Positions 1 to 10,166 of a DNA stretch of 64,000 nucleotides are shown here, in pieces. The stretch comes from Candidatus Aquicultor sp. (GTDB lineage Bacteria; Actinomycetota; Aquicultoria; Aquicultorales; Aquicultoraceae). Under the pieces are notes generated by a model that was given only the letters and a program-made list of their open reading frames with translations, did not search any database and was not told the origin of the DNA. The translations under genes were made by a program, and so were the position numbers. Numbering within the stretch: position 1 is the stretch's first letter; each line of letters starts with the position of its first letter. The DNA lies in contig DASXVE010000030.1 in assembly GCA_036504445.1 (NCBI GenBank), positions 57,557 to 121,556 of the forward strand. Reading direction: 5' to 3'.

Positions 1-320
1 ATTCCGCCTAAGCCGCCGGCAAGCGGTCCGGCTACTGCCGCCATCTTCTGCTGGGCAAGCTCCTGCGATTGCCTGATTGCCTCGTTTACCGCGGCGACGA
101 TCATGTCCTGAAGTATCTCAACGTCCTCGGGGTCGACAACCGCCGGGTCGATTATAATCTCAACTACCTGCTGTTTCCCGGTAACGATCGCTTTAACAGC
201 GCCGCCGCCGGCACTCGCTTCTACGTTAGTTTCGGCGAGCTCCTGGTCAACTTTGGCCATATCGGCCTGCATTTTTTGGACTTGTTTCATCATGTTGCCC
301 ATATTCCCCGGCATTTTCAT
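1..320 (-). CDS. ebfC: YbaB/EbfC nucleoid-associated protein, 3' end cut by window
   Basis: Small dimeric DNA-binding protein of the YbaB/EbfC family, normally encoded between dnaX and recR. The visible 106 residues include the Met/Gln-rich opening helix (MGNMMKQVQKMQADM), the strand region VTGKQQVVEIIIDP and a C-terminal helix running into a Gly-rich tail (GPLAGGLGG). Family members are about 105-115 residues, so only a few residues are missing beyond base 1. The ATG follows the dnaX stop without a gap (TAGATG), and a GGAGG lies inside the end of dnaX, so translation is probably coupled. recR would be expected just outside the window. Confidence 0.93.
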   Translation of the reverse strand, partial: MKMPGNMGNMMKQVQKMQADMAKVDQELAETNVEASAGGGAVKAIVTGKQQVVEIIIDPAVVDPEDVEILQDMIVAAVNEAIRQSQELAQQKMAAVAGPLAGGLGG

Positions 321-2084
321 CTATTTGTCCTCCTGGCTTTTTTCCATATTATCGATGGAAATATCCTCAACAATTTTGGCGCCAAATGTATTCTGCACTA
401 GTTTAACATACTCGTCGACAGCCAAAGTGTGCCCTTCGGGGGCATCGGTTTCAACGACGGCAACGGTCTTGGTGCCGCCGTTTGCGAGCTCGCAGATAAT
501 CGGAACATCGATACCGCTCGCAACTTTTACCGCATCTCGCAAGAGCCGCATATTCTCGGGACTCTCGACAAACGTCTTATCGCTTTCTTTAAGCGCAAGT
601 ACCAACCGACCCTGCTCGATGCGCATGAGCTTAGCCGCTGCAAAGAAATTGTAGCGCGTTTTCTTCTTCTCTTTAATTATCTTTAGCACCTGCGGCCACG
701 CTCGTTTCATCTCCCCTATATCCAGTGTCTCAATCGCAGGCGCTTCACCCGCGTGCGCTGCTGCGCCGCCGGTTTGCTTAGCGGTTGGTGTGCATTCCGT
801 CTTTTTTGTCCGCACAGAAGCCGGTGCGCTGTCAGTCGCTGGCGCGTTACCCTTAACGGCTTGCGGTCCGGCAGCCTCCGGTGAAAGCTGTACGAACGCA
901 GACGCCGTTGAGCTGGTTGCTGACGCCGGATTCTCGCCGCTTGCAAGTGTTGCTTCCAAACGCTCGATCCGGTGAAGCATCGACTCCGTCGAAACGTCAT
1001 CGCTCGATCGCACCATCTTAAAGAGCGCGATTTCTAAGCTCAAACGAATATCGGCCGCCCATCTGGATTGGTTATATACCTCATTTAGGGTGTTGATAAA
1101 AAACATGAGCGAGCGCGGATCAACCGCCGCAGTCTGCGCTTTAAAGCGCTCGTAGAGTTCATCGGGTATGGCGCCGATGCGCCGGCCCGGAACGGTCTTG
1201 GTCAGGAACAAATCGCGAAGATGGCGCACGAGATCAAGCACGAACTGGCGCAGATCGGTTCCGCCCGCCACGAGCTGTTCGATTAGCACCAGACCGCCTG
1301 CTAAATCGCTGTTGACCAACATGTCGGTACACGAGATCAGCAATTGGCTGTCGGTTACACCTAAAAGCGCGGTGACATCGGCGAGGCTGATCTTTTCTTT
1401 CGAATACGATGCGAGCTGGTCGAGCACGCCAAGCGCGTCACGAAGCGCCCCCTGGGCGTGGTTGGCGATCAGCGTGATCGCATCATCGGAAATTGCAATT
1501 TGCTCCGCCTCGGCGACTGTCTTTAAGCGCTCTTCGATATCGGCTACGGAGATGCGCCTGAAATCGAACCGCTGGCAGCGCGATAATATCGTGGGAAGCA
1601 CCTTATGGGTTTCGGTGGTTGCCAGCACGAAGACGACATGCTCCGGCGGCTCCTCCAGGGTCTTTAGCAGAGCGTTAAACGAGGCCGGTGAAAGCATATG
1701 AACCTCGTCGATGATATAGACCTTCTTGTTTCCTTCTGTGGCGCTATAAGGGATCCGCTCCAAAAATTCGCGGATCTCATCGACTTTGCTGTTTGACGCA
1801 GCATCGAGCTCAAGCACGTCCATCGAGGTGCCGTCGTTAATAGAGACACATGATGTGCATTTGTTACAAGGCGTAGTCGTCGGCCCTTGCTCGCAATTAA
1901 TCGCTTTAGCAAGCACACGTGCCGTTGTTGTTTTGCCGGTACCGCGCGGCCCGCAAAAAAGGTATGCGTGCGCGATCCGGCCCTTTTCAATGGCATTCTT
2001 TAACGTCTGGGTGATATGGGGTTGCCCGGCGATCTCATCGAAGGTCTGTGGTCGCCATTTGCGATACAGTGACATATACGCCAA
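321..2084 (-). CDS. dnaX: DNA polymerase III subunit gamma/tau
   Basis: Clamp-loader ATPase subunit of the replicative polymerase. The 587-residue protein has the AAA+ Walker A GPRGTGKT (about 45-52), the zinc-binding cysteines C64, C73, C76 and C79, the Walker B DEVH (about 126-129) and the SRC sensor in ILSRCQRF. A low-complexity Ala/Thr/Ser linker (about 380-450) precedes a C-terminal domain, the usual gamma/tau layout. The best start is a TTG (reads MAYMSLYRKW) because GGAGG lies 6 bases upstream; the ATG three codons later would be 15 bases from it. The gene is followed directly by ebfC and preceded by the SRP RNA. Confidence 0.97.
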   Translation of the reverse strand: MAYMSLYRKWRPQTFDEIAGQPHITQTLKNAIEKGRIAHAYLFCGPRGTGKTTTARVLAKAINCEQGPTTTPCNKCTSCVSINDGTSMDVLELDAASNSKVDEIREFLERIPYSATEGNKKVYIIDEVHMLSPASFNALLKTLEEPPEHVVFVLATTETHKVLPTILSRCQRFDFRRISVADIEERLKTVAEAEQIAISDDAITLIANHAQGALRDALGVLDQLASYSKEKISLADVTALLGVTDSQLLISCTDMLVNSDLAGGLVLIEQLVAGGTDLRQFVLDLVRHLRDLFLTKTVPGRRIGAIPDELYERFKAQTAAVDPRSLMFFINTLNEVYNQSRWAADIRLSLEIALFKMVRSSDDVSTESMLHRIERLEATLASGENPASATSSTASAFVQLSPEAAGPQAVKGNAPATDSAPASVRTKKTECTPTAKQTGGAAAHAGEAPAIETLDIGEMKRAWPQVLKIIKEKKKTRYNFFAAAKLMRIEQGRLVLALKESDKTFVESPENMRLLRDAVKVASGIDVPIICELANGGTKTVAVVETDAPEGHTLAVDEYVKLVQNTFGAKIVEDISIDNMEKSQEDK

Positions 2085-2157
2085 GGTAAGCCTCCGGTCG
2101 GCTCAAAGGTTGGACAAAAATACCCGCTCCGCAAGCGAATTTAAGAAAGAAAATATG

Positions 2158-2433
2158 ACGACCGTGCACCTGCTGTTGACATCCGGCCCCAAGCGTTGCC
2201 GCGTAGTTGGCTCCAGCCAGGCTTCCCTGCGGCACACGAAATGGCCCGCTTACCGCTGCTTCCTCCCGGACCTCACGGGGTTCACGAGTTTTCGTTGCGC
2301 AGGACCCAGCTTTCAACACCACTTGCGCCACAACCGACCTTACAACCGGGTAGCCTCGAGCAGGAATTCAGCCTCGCTATAGCGGATTGCGAGAACAGGG
2401 CACCGCTGCCTCCCCACCTAGCACGGTCATCGG
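2158..2433 (-). ncRNA. ffs: Large bacterial signal recognition particle RNA (Alu domain present)
   Basis: About 270-nt SRP RNA of the Gram-positive type. On the minus strand the 5' part reads GACCGTGCTAGGTGGGGAGG, then GCAGCGGTGCCCTGT, as in Bacillus scRNA. Later come TGGGTCCTGCGCAA and the conserved Ffh-binding S-domain loop GTCCGGGAGGAAGCAGC, and the 3' part is GGTGCACGGTC, pairing with the 5' end. It binds Ffh and targets membrane proteins co-translationally. Exact mature ends are estimated. It lies between tRNA-Ser(GGA) and dnaX, and its 5' end touches the tRNA 3' end, so both probably come from one transcript. Confidence 0.93.
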
Positions 2434-2523
2434 CGGAGAAGGAGGGATTCGAACCCTCGAGGCGGGGTTACCGCCAACGCGATTTCCAGTCGCGCGCACT
2501 AGGCCGAACTATGCGACTTCTCC
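2434..2523 (-). tRNA. tRNA-Ser (anticodon GGA)
   Basis: Class II tRNA with a long variable arm. Acceptor GGAGAAG pairs with CTTCTCC, the T arm is GAGGG-TTCGAAT-CCCTC, and the anticodon loop CTGGAAA gives GGA. The discriminator is G; no CCA is encoded (the trailer reads CCG). It decodes UCC/UCU. The SRP RNA starts immediately downstream. Confidence 0.96.
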
Positions 2524-2622
2524 GAACGCGAATTAAATTATTAAATTTACCACGCAATTTTATCATAGACAGCCTTGATTTCACATATCTTGGCAAGAGC
2601 TTGGCTGCCTTTCTGCCGCGGA

Positions 2623-2660
2623 AAAAAATAGAGAGACATAGTCTCCCTGTCTCTCTATTT
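2623..2660 (-). terminator. Intrinsic terminator after tRNA-Ser(CGA)
   Basis: On the minus strand AAATAGAGAGACA and TGTCTCTCTATTT form a long stem followed by a run of T. It sits directly downstream of tRNA-Ser(CGA) and separates it from tRNA-Ser(GGA), so the two serine tRNAs are separate transcripts. Confidence 0.85.
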
Positions 2661-2662
2661 TG

Positions 2663-2751
2663 CGGAGGAGGAGGGATTCGAACCCTCGAGGCCCTAAAGG
2701 GCCTAACGGTTTTCGAGACCGCCGCACTCGACCGGACTATGCGACTCCTCC
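2663..2751 (-). tRNA. tRNA-Ser (anticodon CGA)
   Basis: Class II tRNA: acceptor GGAGGAG/CTCCTCC, anticodon loop CTCGAAA (CGA), long variable arm and T arm GAGGG-TTCGAAT-CCCTC. The discriminator is G and a full CCA is not encoded. It decodes UCG. A GC-rich stem-loop without a T run lies between it and tadA (about 2763-2792). Confidence 0.96.
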
Positions 2752-2847
2752 AACATATAGCAGCGGGGCGATGCCACCGCCTCGCCCCGACGCGTAATAA
2801 TTCTATCAGGTAATGTAGTGCAACACAATGACGCACGAACCGGTCGG

Positions 2848-3318
2848 TTATCCTTCCGGTTCTTCCTTTTTCCTGCGCTTTCGGAAAAAATCCTGAAGGA
2901 GTCGGACGTTTTCATCTTCGAGCACACCGCTCGTGACCTCAAGACGCCAGTTAAGACGCTCATCGTGAACTATATTGTAGAGCGAACCGGCGGCTCCTGA
3001 TTTCTGATCGGATGGGCCGTACACAAGCCGCTTCATCCGGGCTTGAAAGATGGCACCGGCGCACATCGGGCATGGCTCCTTTGTCACGTAGATCGTGCAG
3101 TCGCTCAAGCGCCAGCGACCGAGTTTCTTCGAAGCCGCCTCAATCGCTAGTATCTCGGCATGAGCGGTCGCTACCTCACGCTCTTCACGTTCATTTCTAG
3201 CAACCGCTACAACCGCATCACCGCATACAACAACGGCGCCAACCGGCACCTCATCGGCTTCGGCAGCCATTTTTGCCTCATCAATGGCCATACGCATGTA
3301 GATAATGTCATCATCCAT
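2848..3318 (-). CDS. tadA: tRNA-specific adenosine-34 deaminase
   Basis: Converts A34 to inosine in tRNA-Arg(ACG); the substrate tRNA gene is in this window at 8160-8236. The 156-residue protein has the cytidine-deaminase-fold zinc site HAE (about 53-55) and PCPMC (about 82-86). The catalytic Glu is in HAE, and the tRNA-binding C-terminus FFRKRRKKEE is basic and acidic. Length matches the family. It heads the group tadA, tRNA-Ser, tRNA-Ser, ffs, dnaX, ebfC, the same order as in many Gram-positive bacteria. The Shine-Dalgarno site before the ATG is weak (GGGTG). Confidence 0.95.
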   Translation of the reverse strand: MDDDIIYMRMAIDEAKMAAEADEVPVGAVVVCGDAVVAVARNEREEREVATAHAEILAIEAASKKLGRWRLSDCTIYVTKEPCPMCAGAIFQARMKRLVYGPSDQKSGAAGSLYNIVHDERLNWRLEVTSGVLEDENVRLLQDFFRKRRKKEEPEG

Positions 3319-3571
3319 TTTGCACCCGTTTTCAACGCGCTCTGTCCTACCTTAGTATCAGCCGCATGTATTGTAGCGTTACCGCCCCTAGCGTATCACG
3401 GTCACGATTACGGTTCTACCCTTTGCAAAAGCTGTCGCAGCATCACCGGCGCCACACCCGGCTAAACCCTCGATACAAGGTAAATATGATCATAGAGCAA
3501 CTGCGCGTAGCTTGACGCGAGCATGGATACAATTATTCTGCTTTGGGTAACGGTAACCGGAGGAGGATATC

Positions 3572-4240
3572 ATGAGCAGATTACATCCATTCATTAGGTG
3601 GGTCGGCACACGGTTGGTTTTATCGGCATTTATCCTCGTGGGCGCCCAAAGTATCGCATGCGCCGATTCGGTCAGCCCGACAACCACGGACATACCCGGC
3701 CCGGAAGCCACAGACACAGTGACAGCGCCTGGAGCCATATCACCAGAAACGTCGGTATCACCAGCCGTTCCCATAGAGCCGCCCAGCGCGCCCCTACCAC
3801 CTCCGATGACCGTACCGACAAAGCCGCCGGTATCGCCAGTTGCACCGTCATCGCCAAAGGTGCGCTCACTGCCGGAGCAGGCTACGCTAATCGCCAAGAA
3901 GTACAAGATTCCCCCGAAGCTATTTCTTGCGCTGGTGCGGCAAGAATCGAGATGGAACTACCGGGCGGTTTCAAAAAAAGGGGCTCTTGGGCTTACGCAG
4001 GTAATGCCGCATAATGTAAAAGCGCTTGGGTATAAGCTCTCAAGGTTCAAGACATCACCGGGCGCACAGCTCGAGGCAGGGGCCCGAATCTTAAACACCG
4101 AGTATAAGCGATTTTGTCGTTGGGATTTGGCCCTGGCGGCATATAATGCAGGATCCGGTGCCGTACGTAAATATGCGGGAATACCCCCGTATCGGGAAAC
4201 CATAACGTATGTGCGCAGAATCATAGGTGCGGCGAGCTAG
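3572..4240 (+). CDS. Secreted lytic transglycosylase (SLT domain)
   Basis: Peptidoglycan lytic transglycosylase, 222 residues. A signal peptide (about 1-31, cleaved after a CAD-like site) is followed by a Pro/Thr/Ser-rich spacer (about 35-98) and an SLT domain (about 105-222). The catalytic Glu is E125 in LVRQESRWN. The family motifs GALGLTQVMP and LAAYNAGSGAV are present. The start has an excellent GGAGGAGG site. It stands alone, convergent with the downstream GGDEF/EAL gene, with only 12 bases between the two stops. The 253 bases upstream hold no other gene that I can recognise. Confidence 0.93.
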   Translation: MSRLHPFIRWVGTRLVLSAFILVGAQSIACADSVSPTTTDIPGPEATDTVTAPGAISPETSVSPAVPIEPPSAPLPPPMTVPTKPPVSPVAPSSPKVRSLPEQATLIAKKYKIPPKLFLALVRQESRWNYRAVSKKGALGLTQVMPHNVKALGYKLSRFKTSPGAQLEAGARILNTEYKRFCRWDLALAAYNAGSGAVRKYAGIPPYRETITYVRRIIGAAS

Positions 4241-4252
4241 CCGTTCTCTACG

Positions 4253-7200
4253 CTAGGCGCAAAGACGGTTGTCATCCAAGAGAATTCGCTCGATCTGGCT
4301 GGCGGGTACCGGTTTGCTAAACAAGAAACCCTGCATCTCATGGCAGTGCAGCGACCGCAAGAACTCAAGCTGTTCGTGCGTCTCGACGCCTTCTGCGACC
4401 GCGCCAAGGTTGAGACTGCGCGCCATGGCCACAATCGCCGTAACAATCGCGGCGTCGTTATCACTGGTTTCAAGCGTACGGATAAACGACCGGTCGATTT
4501 TTAGTTTTCTGACCGGGAATTGTTTAAGGTAGCTTAGGGATGAGTAGCCGGTCCCGAAATCATCTATTGAGACGTGAATACCCATCTGGTCAAAGCATTT
4601 CAGAATCGCGATTGCTCGATCTGCATCACGCATAACAATGCTCTCTGTGATCTCGAGTTCGAGATATCTTGGGTCGAGGCCTGTATCGGCAAGTACCTGT
4701 TCGACCGTTTCCACGAGATCCTTCAGCTCAAATTGTTTTACTGAAAGATTTACCGATACCTTAATATCCGCATGGCCTTTATCCTGCCACTGCTTTAACT
4801 GTCCACATGCCTCGCGAAGTACCCACTCCCCGATCGGTACGATAAGACCGGTCTCCTCGGCTGCCGGAATAAAATCCATCGGCGGCACAAGACCTAATTC
4901 TGGATGATGCCACCGCAGTAGCGCTTCCATACCGAACATCTTACCGCTCATGATGTTGACCTGCGGTTGGTAGTAAAGGATGAACTCCTGATTCTCAAGG
5001 GCTTTGCGCAAGCTATTCTCAATCATAAACTGCTTGCAAGCCGATTCGTTCATCGATGATGCGTAGAAATGGTAGTTGTTTTTACCTTGCTCTTTCGCCC
5101 GGTGAAGGGCAGTATCGGCATTGCGTAACAGCGATTGTGCATCAGTGCCATCAAGCGGGTACAAGCTTATTCCGGCGCTTGCCGCAGTATATATCTCATG
5201 GCCATCTATCTCAAATGGCTGCTCGATCACCCCTAGCACATTTTGTGCTATTTTAGCTACACCTTCGGCATGCGCCACATCAGATAACAATAGAACATAT
5301 TCATCGCCGCTGACGCGTGCAACGGTATCGCCCTCATGGATATATCCCGTGAGACGCTCGGCTATGTTTCTCAGAAGCTCATCGCCTGTGCTATATCCGA
5401 GCGTATCGTTTATAGTTTTTAGATTATCGACATCAAGACAAACTATCGCCAGCATGCCGCCGTCTCGCCTGCAATGCGCAATTGATAATTCGAGATGATC
5501 ATTTAGAAGCATTCGGTTTGGCAAACCGGTTAATGCGTCATAATAGGCCATGAAGCTGAGCATTTCTTCTGCTTGCTTGCGATCGGATATATCTCGGACG
5601 ATGCTTGCTATGACCGGTTTACCATTCCACTCCAGAGATCGAGCACTGACTTCAACCGGCATTACTGTTCCGTTTTTCCTTACATGCCCCGTTTCGAACA
5701 CGTTGCCGCCGCTGGCATAAAGTTCATCCAGGTGCTGCTTCTTTTCGCCCTCTTCTGCCCGCGGCAAATTATCTAGGTGCTCTAGCGGCAAATTAAGAAG
5801 CTCTTCCTCCGTATACCCTCGTGTTGTGTACGCCGCTTCATTGACATAAAGCATATTACCATCAAGATCGTGGACGATTACGGAATCTGTCGCCGTATCA
5901 AGAAGCTTAGACTTAAATTTAAGCTCTTCCTGCGCTTTTTTGCGTGCCGAGATATCCCTAACCGACGCTAAGATATGCCTACGGTTGCCAATTGAGAACG
6001 GTCCGGCGTGAATTTCGACAGGTACCGTCTTACCGTCTTTTGTTCGATGTGTCGCCTCGACCCTCATCCATTCGGTCTCGATTACCTTGCGCCACGAACC
6101 CCACCTTGAAGCGCTTGGGCCTTTATGCTCTAAATCCTGAATACCAAGAGCGAGAAGTTCGTCGATTGTGCAACCATACATATCAGCGGCCTTCTGGTTC
6201 GCCGCAGCAATACGCCCACGCGAATCATCATGCGCCTCCAGGATAAATATTGCGTCGCCCGTCTTATCACATAAAAGTTTGTAGCTTGCATCAAGATCAA
6301 GTATAGCGCATGCTGCTAGATTATCTCGCATGCAGCCGGTATGCAGCACACCGTCGGCGCTTAAGCGTGTTCCACCGCTTGTGCCGGCAAGATCGGCATA
6401 TGACTCGATCCGATTCCTGCCGCGGTGTTTTGCGCTATAAAGAGCAATATCCGCATATCTAATGAGATCTTCACTGGTTAAGCAATCAGCCGGGTACGAA
6501 GCGATACCAAGCGAGATCGTTAGCGCCCCGAGAGGCTGAAGCTCCTTACCATGAATATCCGCATTGTAAACGCGATCACGCAAACGCTCGGCTATTACAC
6601 GTGCGCCCTCATTGCCGGTCGAGGGGAGGATCACGCATATCTCCTCGCCGCCGTAGCGATATACCATATCGGCCTCGCGAATAGCATCGCGTATAATGTC
6701 CGAGAGCCCACAAAGTAGGTGATCGCCCGCCTGGTGCCCGTTCCGGTCATTATAGTATTTGAAATGGTCGACATCGAGCATTATGAAGGACAGCGCGTCA
6801 CCATAGCGGCGTGCCCGTGCAAGCTCTGCAGCAAGGTCACTGTATAGCTTACGACCGTTGAAGAGTTTTGTAAGCGGGTCGATCAGGGTTAATCGCTCGG
6901 TGTCCTCATGCAGGCGGCTTACCGCCCGGCCGATCCAAAGCCATCCGATTATAGCGATAAGTAATAACGGTATAAAAATTATTGCTTGGTGCGTGAGCTC
7001 CACAGCAGCGCGATCATGAACAACATTCTCGTCTACTCCGACCCGGGCGTACCATGGTGCTTTGGCTCCTGAGGCAAAGCCGACTATCCAGTCGATTCCG
7101 CCAAGCTGAGCGACTTTTCCAACACCCTCACGCTCGCGCACCATCTGTGCAAGGTTGACTTGCTTTGCCATGTTCTTGCCGATCCATTTTTGTGGGTCTT

Positions 7201-7900
7201 GGCTCCTTGCTAGAATGGTCCCGTTTTCGTCCAGAACTCCGATTACAAGTTTATTTGGCTTTGCTACCTGCATAATCTGGTCTTGCAACCTTGTAAGGTC
7301 AAACCCGGCCGCCACGAAACCGATTTTTTTGCCGGCATAATTAAATACCGGATAGGTAATATGAACAATCGGCCTTGTTTTATTGCTGCCAATGCTTTCA
7401 AAAACCGTACAACCAATCGAGATGCCGTTTCCTGCAATGCCCCGCTTATAGTACATCAGGTTGCGAACATTTTTTGGCTGCGGGCTGCTAGAATTGGCTG
7501 CGCCGAGTGTTGCAATTGCCTTGACGTCACCGTTAAGGCCGACAAACTGAATCACTGTAAAGCCGGGATGCCGGCCAATAATATTATTAAGTAAGTTAGT
7601 TACTTCCGGGAAGTTTTGCGTGCGCACTTCTTTGCTTTGAGCAATTGGTAATAATATGTCGCCTGTTGCCGTAACATAACCGTCAACCTCGTGAGCCAGG
7701 TTTTTCGCGATCTGTAAGTTCTGATCTTTCGCTTCCTGTTCAAATTTTTGGTGGATATCATAAGCCTTAAATATAAAAAATGCCACGAACGGTAAGACCG
7801 TTACCAGCAATAGTACGATTAATCTGATTCTTAATGAGAATAAATGCTTAGCCTTATCGCTCTGATTAACAGACACGCTCCCAGCTCCTTCCAACTGCAT
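4253..7900 (-). CDS. Membrane sensor dCache-GGDEF-PAS-PAS-GGDEF-EAL protein
   Basis: Cyclic-di-GMP turnover protein of 1215 residues. It has an N-terminal membrane segment (about 24-46), an extracytoplasmic double Cache domain, a second membrane segment (about 305-327) and a first GGDEF domain with motif GGEEI ([14 protein letters not shown]). Two PAS domains follow, then a second GGDEF domain with motif SGDEY. The C-terminal EAL domain has [19 protein letters not shown] and [13 protein letters not shown], all expected of an active phosphodiesterase. The first GGDEF looks catalytic; the second carries S for the first G and may be regulatory or weakly active. GTG at residue 9 is an alternative start. 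The ligand is unknown. Confidence 0.93.
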   Translation of the reverse strand: MQLEGAGSVSVNQSDKAKHLFSLRIRLIVLLLVTVLPFVAFFIFKAYDIHQKFEQEAKDQNLQIAKNLAHEVDGYVTATGDILLPIAQSKEVRTQNFPEVTNLLNNIIGRHPGFTVIQFVGLNGDVKAIATLGAANSSSPQPKNVRNLMYYKRGIAGNGISIGCTVFESIGSNKTRPIVHITYPVFNYAGKKIGFVAAGFDLTRLQDQIMQVAKPNKLVIGVLDENGTILARSQDPQKWIGKNMAKQVNLAQMVREREGVGKVAQLGGIDWIVGFASGAKAPWYARVGVDENVVHDRAAVELTHQAIIFIPLLLIAIIGWLWIGRAVSRLHEDTERLTLIDPLTKLFNGRKLYSDLAAELARARRYGDALSFIMLDVDHFKYYNDRNGHQAGDHLLCGLSDIIRDAIREADMVYRYGGEEICVILPSTGNEGARVIAERLRDRVYNADIHGKELQPLGALTISLGIASYPADCLTSEDLIRYADIALYSAKHRGRNRIESYADLAGTSGGTRLSADGVLHTGCMRDNLAACAILDLDASYKLLCDKTGDAIFILEAHDDSRGRIAAANQKAADMYGCTIDELLALGIQDLEHKGPSASRWGSWRKVIETEWMRVEATHRTKDGKTVPVEIHAGPFSIGNRRHILASVRDISARKKAQEELKFKSKLLDTATDSVIVHDLDGNMLYVNEAAYTTRGYTEEELLNLPLEHLDNLPRAEEGEKKQHLDELYASGGNVFETGHVRKNGTVMPVEVSARSLEWNGKPVIASIVRDISDRKQAEEMLSFMAYYDALTGLPNRMLLNDHLELSIAHCRRDGGMLAIVCLDVDNLKTINDTLGYSTGDELLRNIAERLTGYIHEGDTVARVSGDEYVLLLSDVAHAEGVAKIAQNVLGVIEQPFEIDGHEIYTAASAGISLYPLDGTDAQSLLRNADTALHRAKEQGKNNYHFYASSMNESACKQFMIENSLRKALENQEFILYYQPQVNIMSGKMFGMEALLRWHHPELGLVPPMDFIPAAEETGLIVPIGEWVLREACGQLKQWQDKGHADIKVSVNLSVKQFELKDLVETVEQVLADTGLDPRYLELEITESIVMRDADRAIAILKCFDQMGIHVSIDDFGTGYSSLSYLKQFPVRKLKIDRSFIRTLETSDNDAAIVTAIVAMARSLNLGAVAEGVETHEQLEFLRSLHCHEMQGFLFSKPVPASQIERILLDDNRLCA

Positions 7901-8121
7901 CTTTGTTACCTATCGGCATATGGTTGGATGCCTATGAGCACGTAATTTTAAATATCTTGTCAAAGAAAACGACGGTCTGCGTATTAAGCGCGTCATCTCA
8001 GTGAACTATGAATTGTGCGGAAGCTAATTAGAGGGCTAAACCATATAGTAATTATTATTGAAGTATGATTTGGCGGTACTTCTATCAACGCATTTGCGGT
8101 TTATGCTATGCGAGAGAAGAT

Positions 8122-8151
8122 AAAAATAGAGGGCTGAAAGCCCTCTATTTG
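8122..8151 (-). terminator. Intrinsic terminator after tRNA-Arg(ACG)
   Basis: AAATAGAGGGCT and AGCCCTCTATTT form a hairpin followed by T residues on the minus strand, directly downstream of the tRNA-Arg. The 7901-8121 stretch beyond it shows nothing recognisable. Confidence 0.85.
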
Positions 8152-8159
8152 AAATCCTT

Positions 8160-8236
8160 TGGCGTGCCCGGAGGGATTCGAACCCCCGACCTCTTGATTC
8201 GTAGTCAAGCACTCTATCCGGCTGAGCTACGGGCAC
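8160..8236 (-). tRNA. tRNA-Arg (anticodon ACG)
   Basis: Acceptor GTGCCCG/CGGGCAC, D arm GCTC-AGCCGGATA-GAGT, anticodon loop CTACGAA (ACG), T arm with GTTCGAAT. CCA is encoded. A34 is expected to be deaminated to inosine by TadA (2848-3318). It probably shares a transcript with tRNA-Ser(GCU), 35 bases upstream. Confidence 0.97.
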
Positions 8237-8271
8237 AGCTGTTCTGTTTTCACGCGAGGGTCGCCTCGCGC

Positions 8272-8365
8272 TGGCGGAGAGAGAGGGATTCGAACCCTCG
8301 AGGGAGTTTATAACCCCCTACTCGCTTAGCAGGCGAGCGCCTTCGACCGACTCGGCCATCTCTCC
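8272..8365 (-). tRNA. tRNA-Ser (anticodon GCU)
   Basis: Class II tRNA: acceptor GGAGAGA/TCTCTCC, anticodon loop CTGCTAA (GCT), long variable arm, encoded CCA. It decodes AGC/AGU. A short GC-rich inverted repeat (CGCGAGG/CCTCGCG) separates it from tRNA-Arg(ACG), possibly a processing structure. Confidence 0.96.
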
Positions 8366-8521
8366 AATCAGGAAATTCCTGATGATTGACAGATAAATAC
8401 TATACATGAGACTTTGAGTTTTGTCCACCCGCCATCGCGGCCACATCACTGCTCCCACGAGACGCAAATAAGCGTGCTACGTGCTCATCTTCCTGAGCCG
8501 TGCGATGCATTGCCCTGCGGC

Positions 8522-10033
8522 TTACGGCTTGGTTGTAGCGAACCGTTTTTTATCGTTGCGGCAGAGCACTTGTATAAGATTACGCCCGGTCATCAACCCG
8601 ACCGGAACACCACCCGGGATCGACACCCATTGGCCTACCATGTAGAAGCTCGCGAGGCCGGGCAGCTTGTTGGGTATGCCCTTGCCCCAGGCGATTTTGT
8701 TGGCCTCGGGTGAATCAAACCAGCTCATAAACGAGCCTTTCCAGGTGCCGGTGTAGCGCGTATACGTAACCGGCGTCACTACGTCAACGGTCTCAATCTG
8801 CTCAGTGATCCCGGGGTAGCGTGCTTCGATTTCCCCGATAATCGCCTTAGCGATCGCTTCTTTAGCGGCTTGATACTTTTCATCACCGGCTGCTTTAAGC
8901 TTATCCCAGGAATCGTAATCGCACGGAATAATCGCGGTGATTACCGATTTTCCCGTCGGAGCCATAGTTGGGTCGGAGCAAAAATGGCGCATCATAAGAT
9001 AGTCGCGGCGGGTTGCACCGACGACCAGCGGCTCGCGCAATGGGAAGACTTGGGAGTGCGGCTCGTTTGAGAGATCGCGTGCAATACCAAGTGAAATCTG
9101 CACTGCCGATTGGTATGGCGTGAGCGTTTTATAGAGGGATTGAATTTCGTCGCCCACGTACTTGCCGTCGAGCATGTCGAAGATCGTCGCCCGGCCGTCG
9201 GCGGCCGACACGACGATATCGGCCCGGTGCTCGGTGCCGTCGGCAAGACGCACACCGACCGCACGATCATCCTCAACGAGAATTTTTTCGACAGGAGATT
9301 TGTACTGCACATTACCGCCAAGGTCGAGATATCGCTGCTCAATCGCTTTGGAAAATTCAAGCGAACCCCCTACCGGATACCCTCCGGTTTTCAAGTTAAA
9401 CGTTACCAAAGTCATTACCAGACCGCTCGCCGCCTCGTCTGCCACGCTGAAGAAGTTCAAGAACGCTTCGCGAACAAACTCGTTGGTAAAACGCTGTGCA
9501 AATTGTTCGAGCGTAATGCCGGTGTATTTATTGAACGCCCGGATATACGGAACACCGTCCGGCAACATCTTAATCATATCGAAGAGCCCCATCAACTCTC
9601 GCGGTTTGCCCATTGGCGGTACGTGCTTCGACATGGTTCGCACATCGCGGGCAAGCTCTTCGATAACGGCGCTATCCTCCGGCGCCAGCTCTTTGAGGTG
9701 CTGCTCGAATTTGTCGATGTCGCTGTAGACGTACATGACGTTGCCGTCGCGTCCTTCAAACCGGATAAAGTACTCGCTGTCGATGATGGTGCGGTTTTGC
9801 AACGCGCCGAGTTCGAGCCACCAATCGTAAAAATCCATTCCCGGACCGGAGCCGGTGAGCCAGTGAATACAACCGTCAAACGTGTAGCCGTTGCGTTTCC
9901 ATGCCGTACAGAGACCACCCGGTTTGTTGTGCATCTCGAAAATCTGCGATTGGTAGCCGTTCATCTGCGCGTAACAACCCGTGCACAACCCCCCAATACC
10001 TGCACCGATGATAATTATTGATTTGTCCGACAT
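8522..10033 (-). CDS. CrtI/phytoene-desaturase-like FAD-dependent oxidoreductase
   Basis: A 503-residue flavoprotein of the phytoene desaturase/retinol saturase superfamily. The N-terminal dinucleotide fold has GAGIGGL (about 10-16) and a family continuation with KPGGLCTAW; the C-terminus has the FAD-site pattern IPGGVPVGLMTGRN. Length is normal for the family and the start has GGAGT upstream. No carotenoid synthesis genes (crtB, crtE) are nearby, so the substrate cannot be assigned; a polyprenoid or other hydrophobic polyene is possible. It sits alone between serine tRNA genes, and the 155 bases downstream hold nothing recognisable. Confidence 0.85.
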   Translation of the reverse strand: MSDKSIIIIGAGIGGLCTGCYAQMNGYQSQIFEMHNKPGGLCTAWKRNGYTFDGCIHWLTGSGPGMDFYDWWLELGALQNRTIIDSEYFIRFEGRDGNVMYVYSDIDKFEQHLKELAPEDSAVIEELARDVRTMSKHVPPMGKPRELMGLFDMIKMLPDGVPYIRAFNKYTGITLEQFAQRFTNEFVREAFLNFFSVADEAASGLVMTLVTFNLKTGGYPVGGSLEFSKAIEQRYLDLGGNVQYKSPVEKILVEDDRAVGVRLADGTEHRADIVVSAADGRATIFDMLDGKYVGDEIQSLYKTLTPYQSAVQISLGIARDLSNEPHSQVFPLREPLVVGATRRDYLMMRHFCSDPTMAPTGKSVITAIIPCDYDSWDKLKAAGDEKYQAAKEAIAKAIIGEIEARYPGITEQIETVDVVTPVTYTRYTGTWKGSFMSWFDSPEANKIAWGKGIPNKLPGLASFYMVGQWVSIPGGVPVGLMTGRNLIQVLCRNDKKRFATTKP

Positions 10034-10166
10034 AGCGACTCCTTACTTATGAGGCCCTCTACGATATATGTTGTGGTTGATACTCTGTAACATTGTCTAT
10101 TCATTAGCGTAGCATAATCCCATGCTTATTCGATATGAATTTGAGGCAACGTAACAAGTGGAAAAA

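Noticed and set aside
69..686. Plus-strand open frames opposite ebfC and dnaX
   Set aside because: They mirror conserved genes on the other strand and have no ribosome sites or recognisable domains.
2035..2836. Open frames over the SRP RNA and serine tRNAs
   Set aside because: The stretch is fully explained by the RNA genes; frames are chance.
3319..3571. Cyclic-di-AMP (ydaO) riboswitch upstream of the lytic transglycosylase
   Set aside because: Context is suggestive in actinobacteria, but the conserved core segments could not be found.
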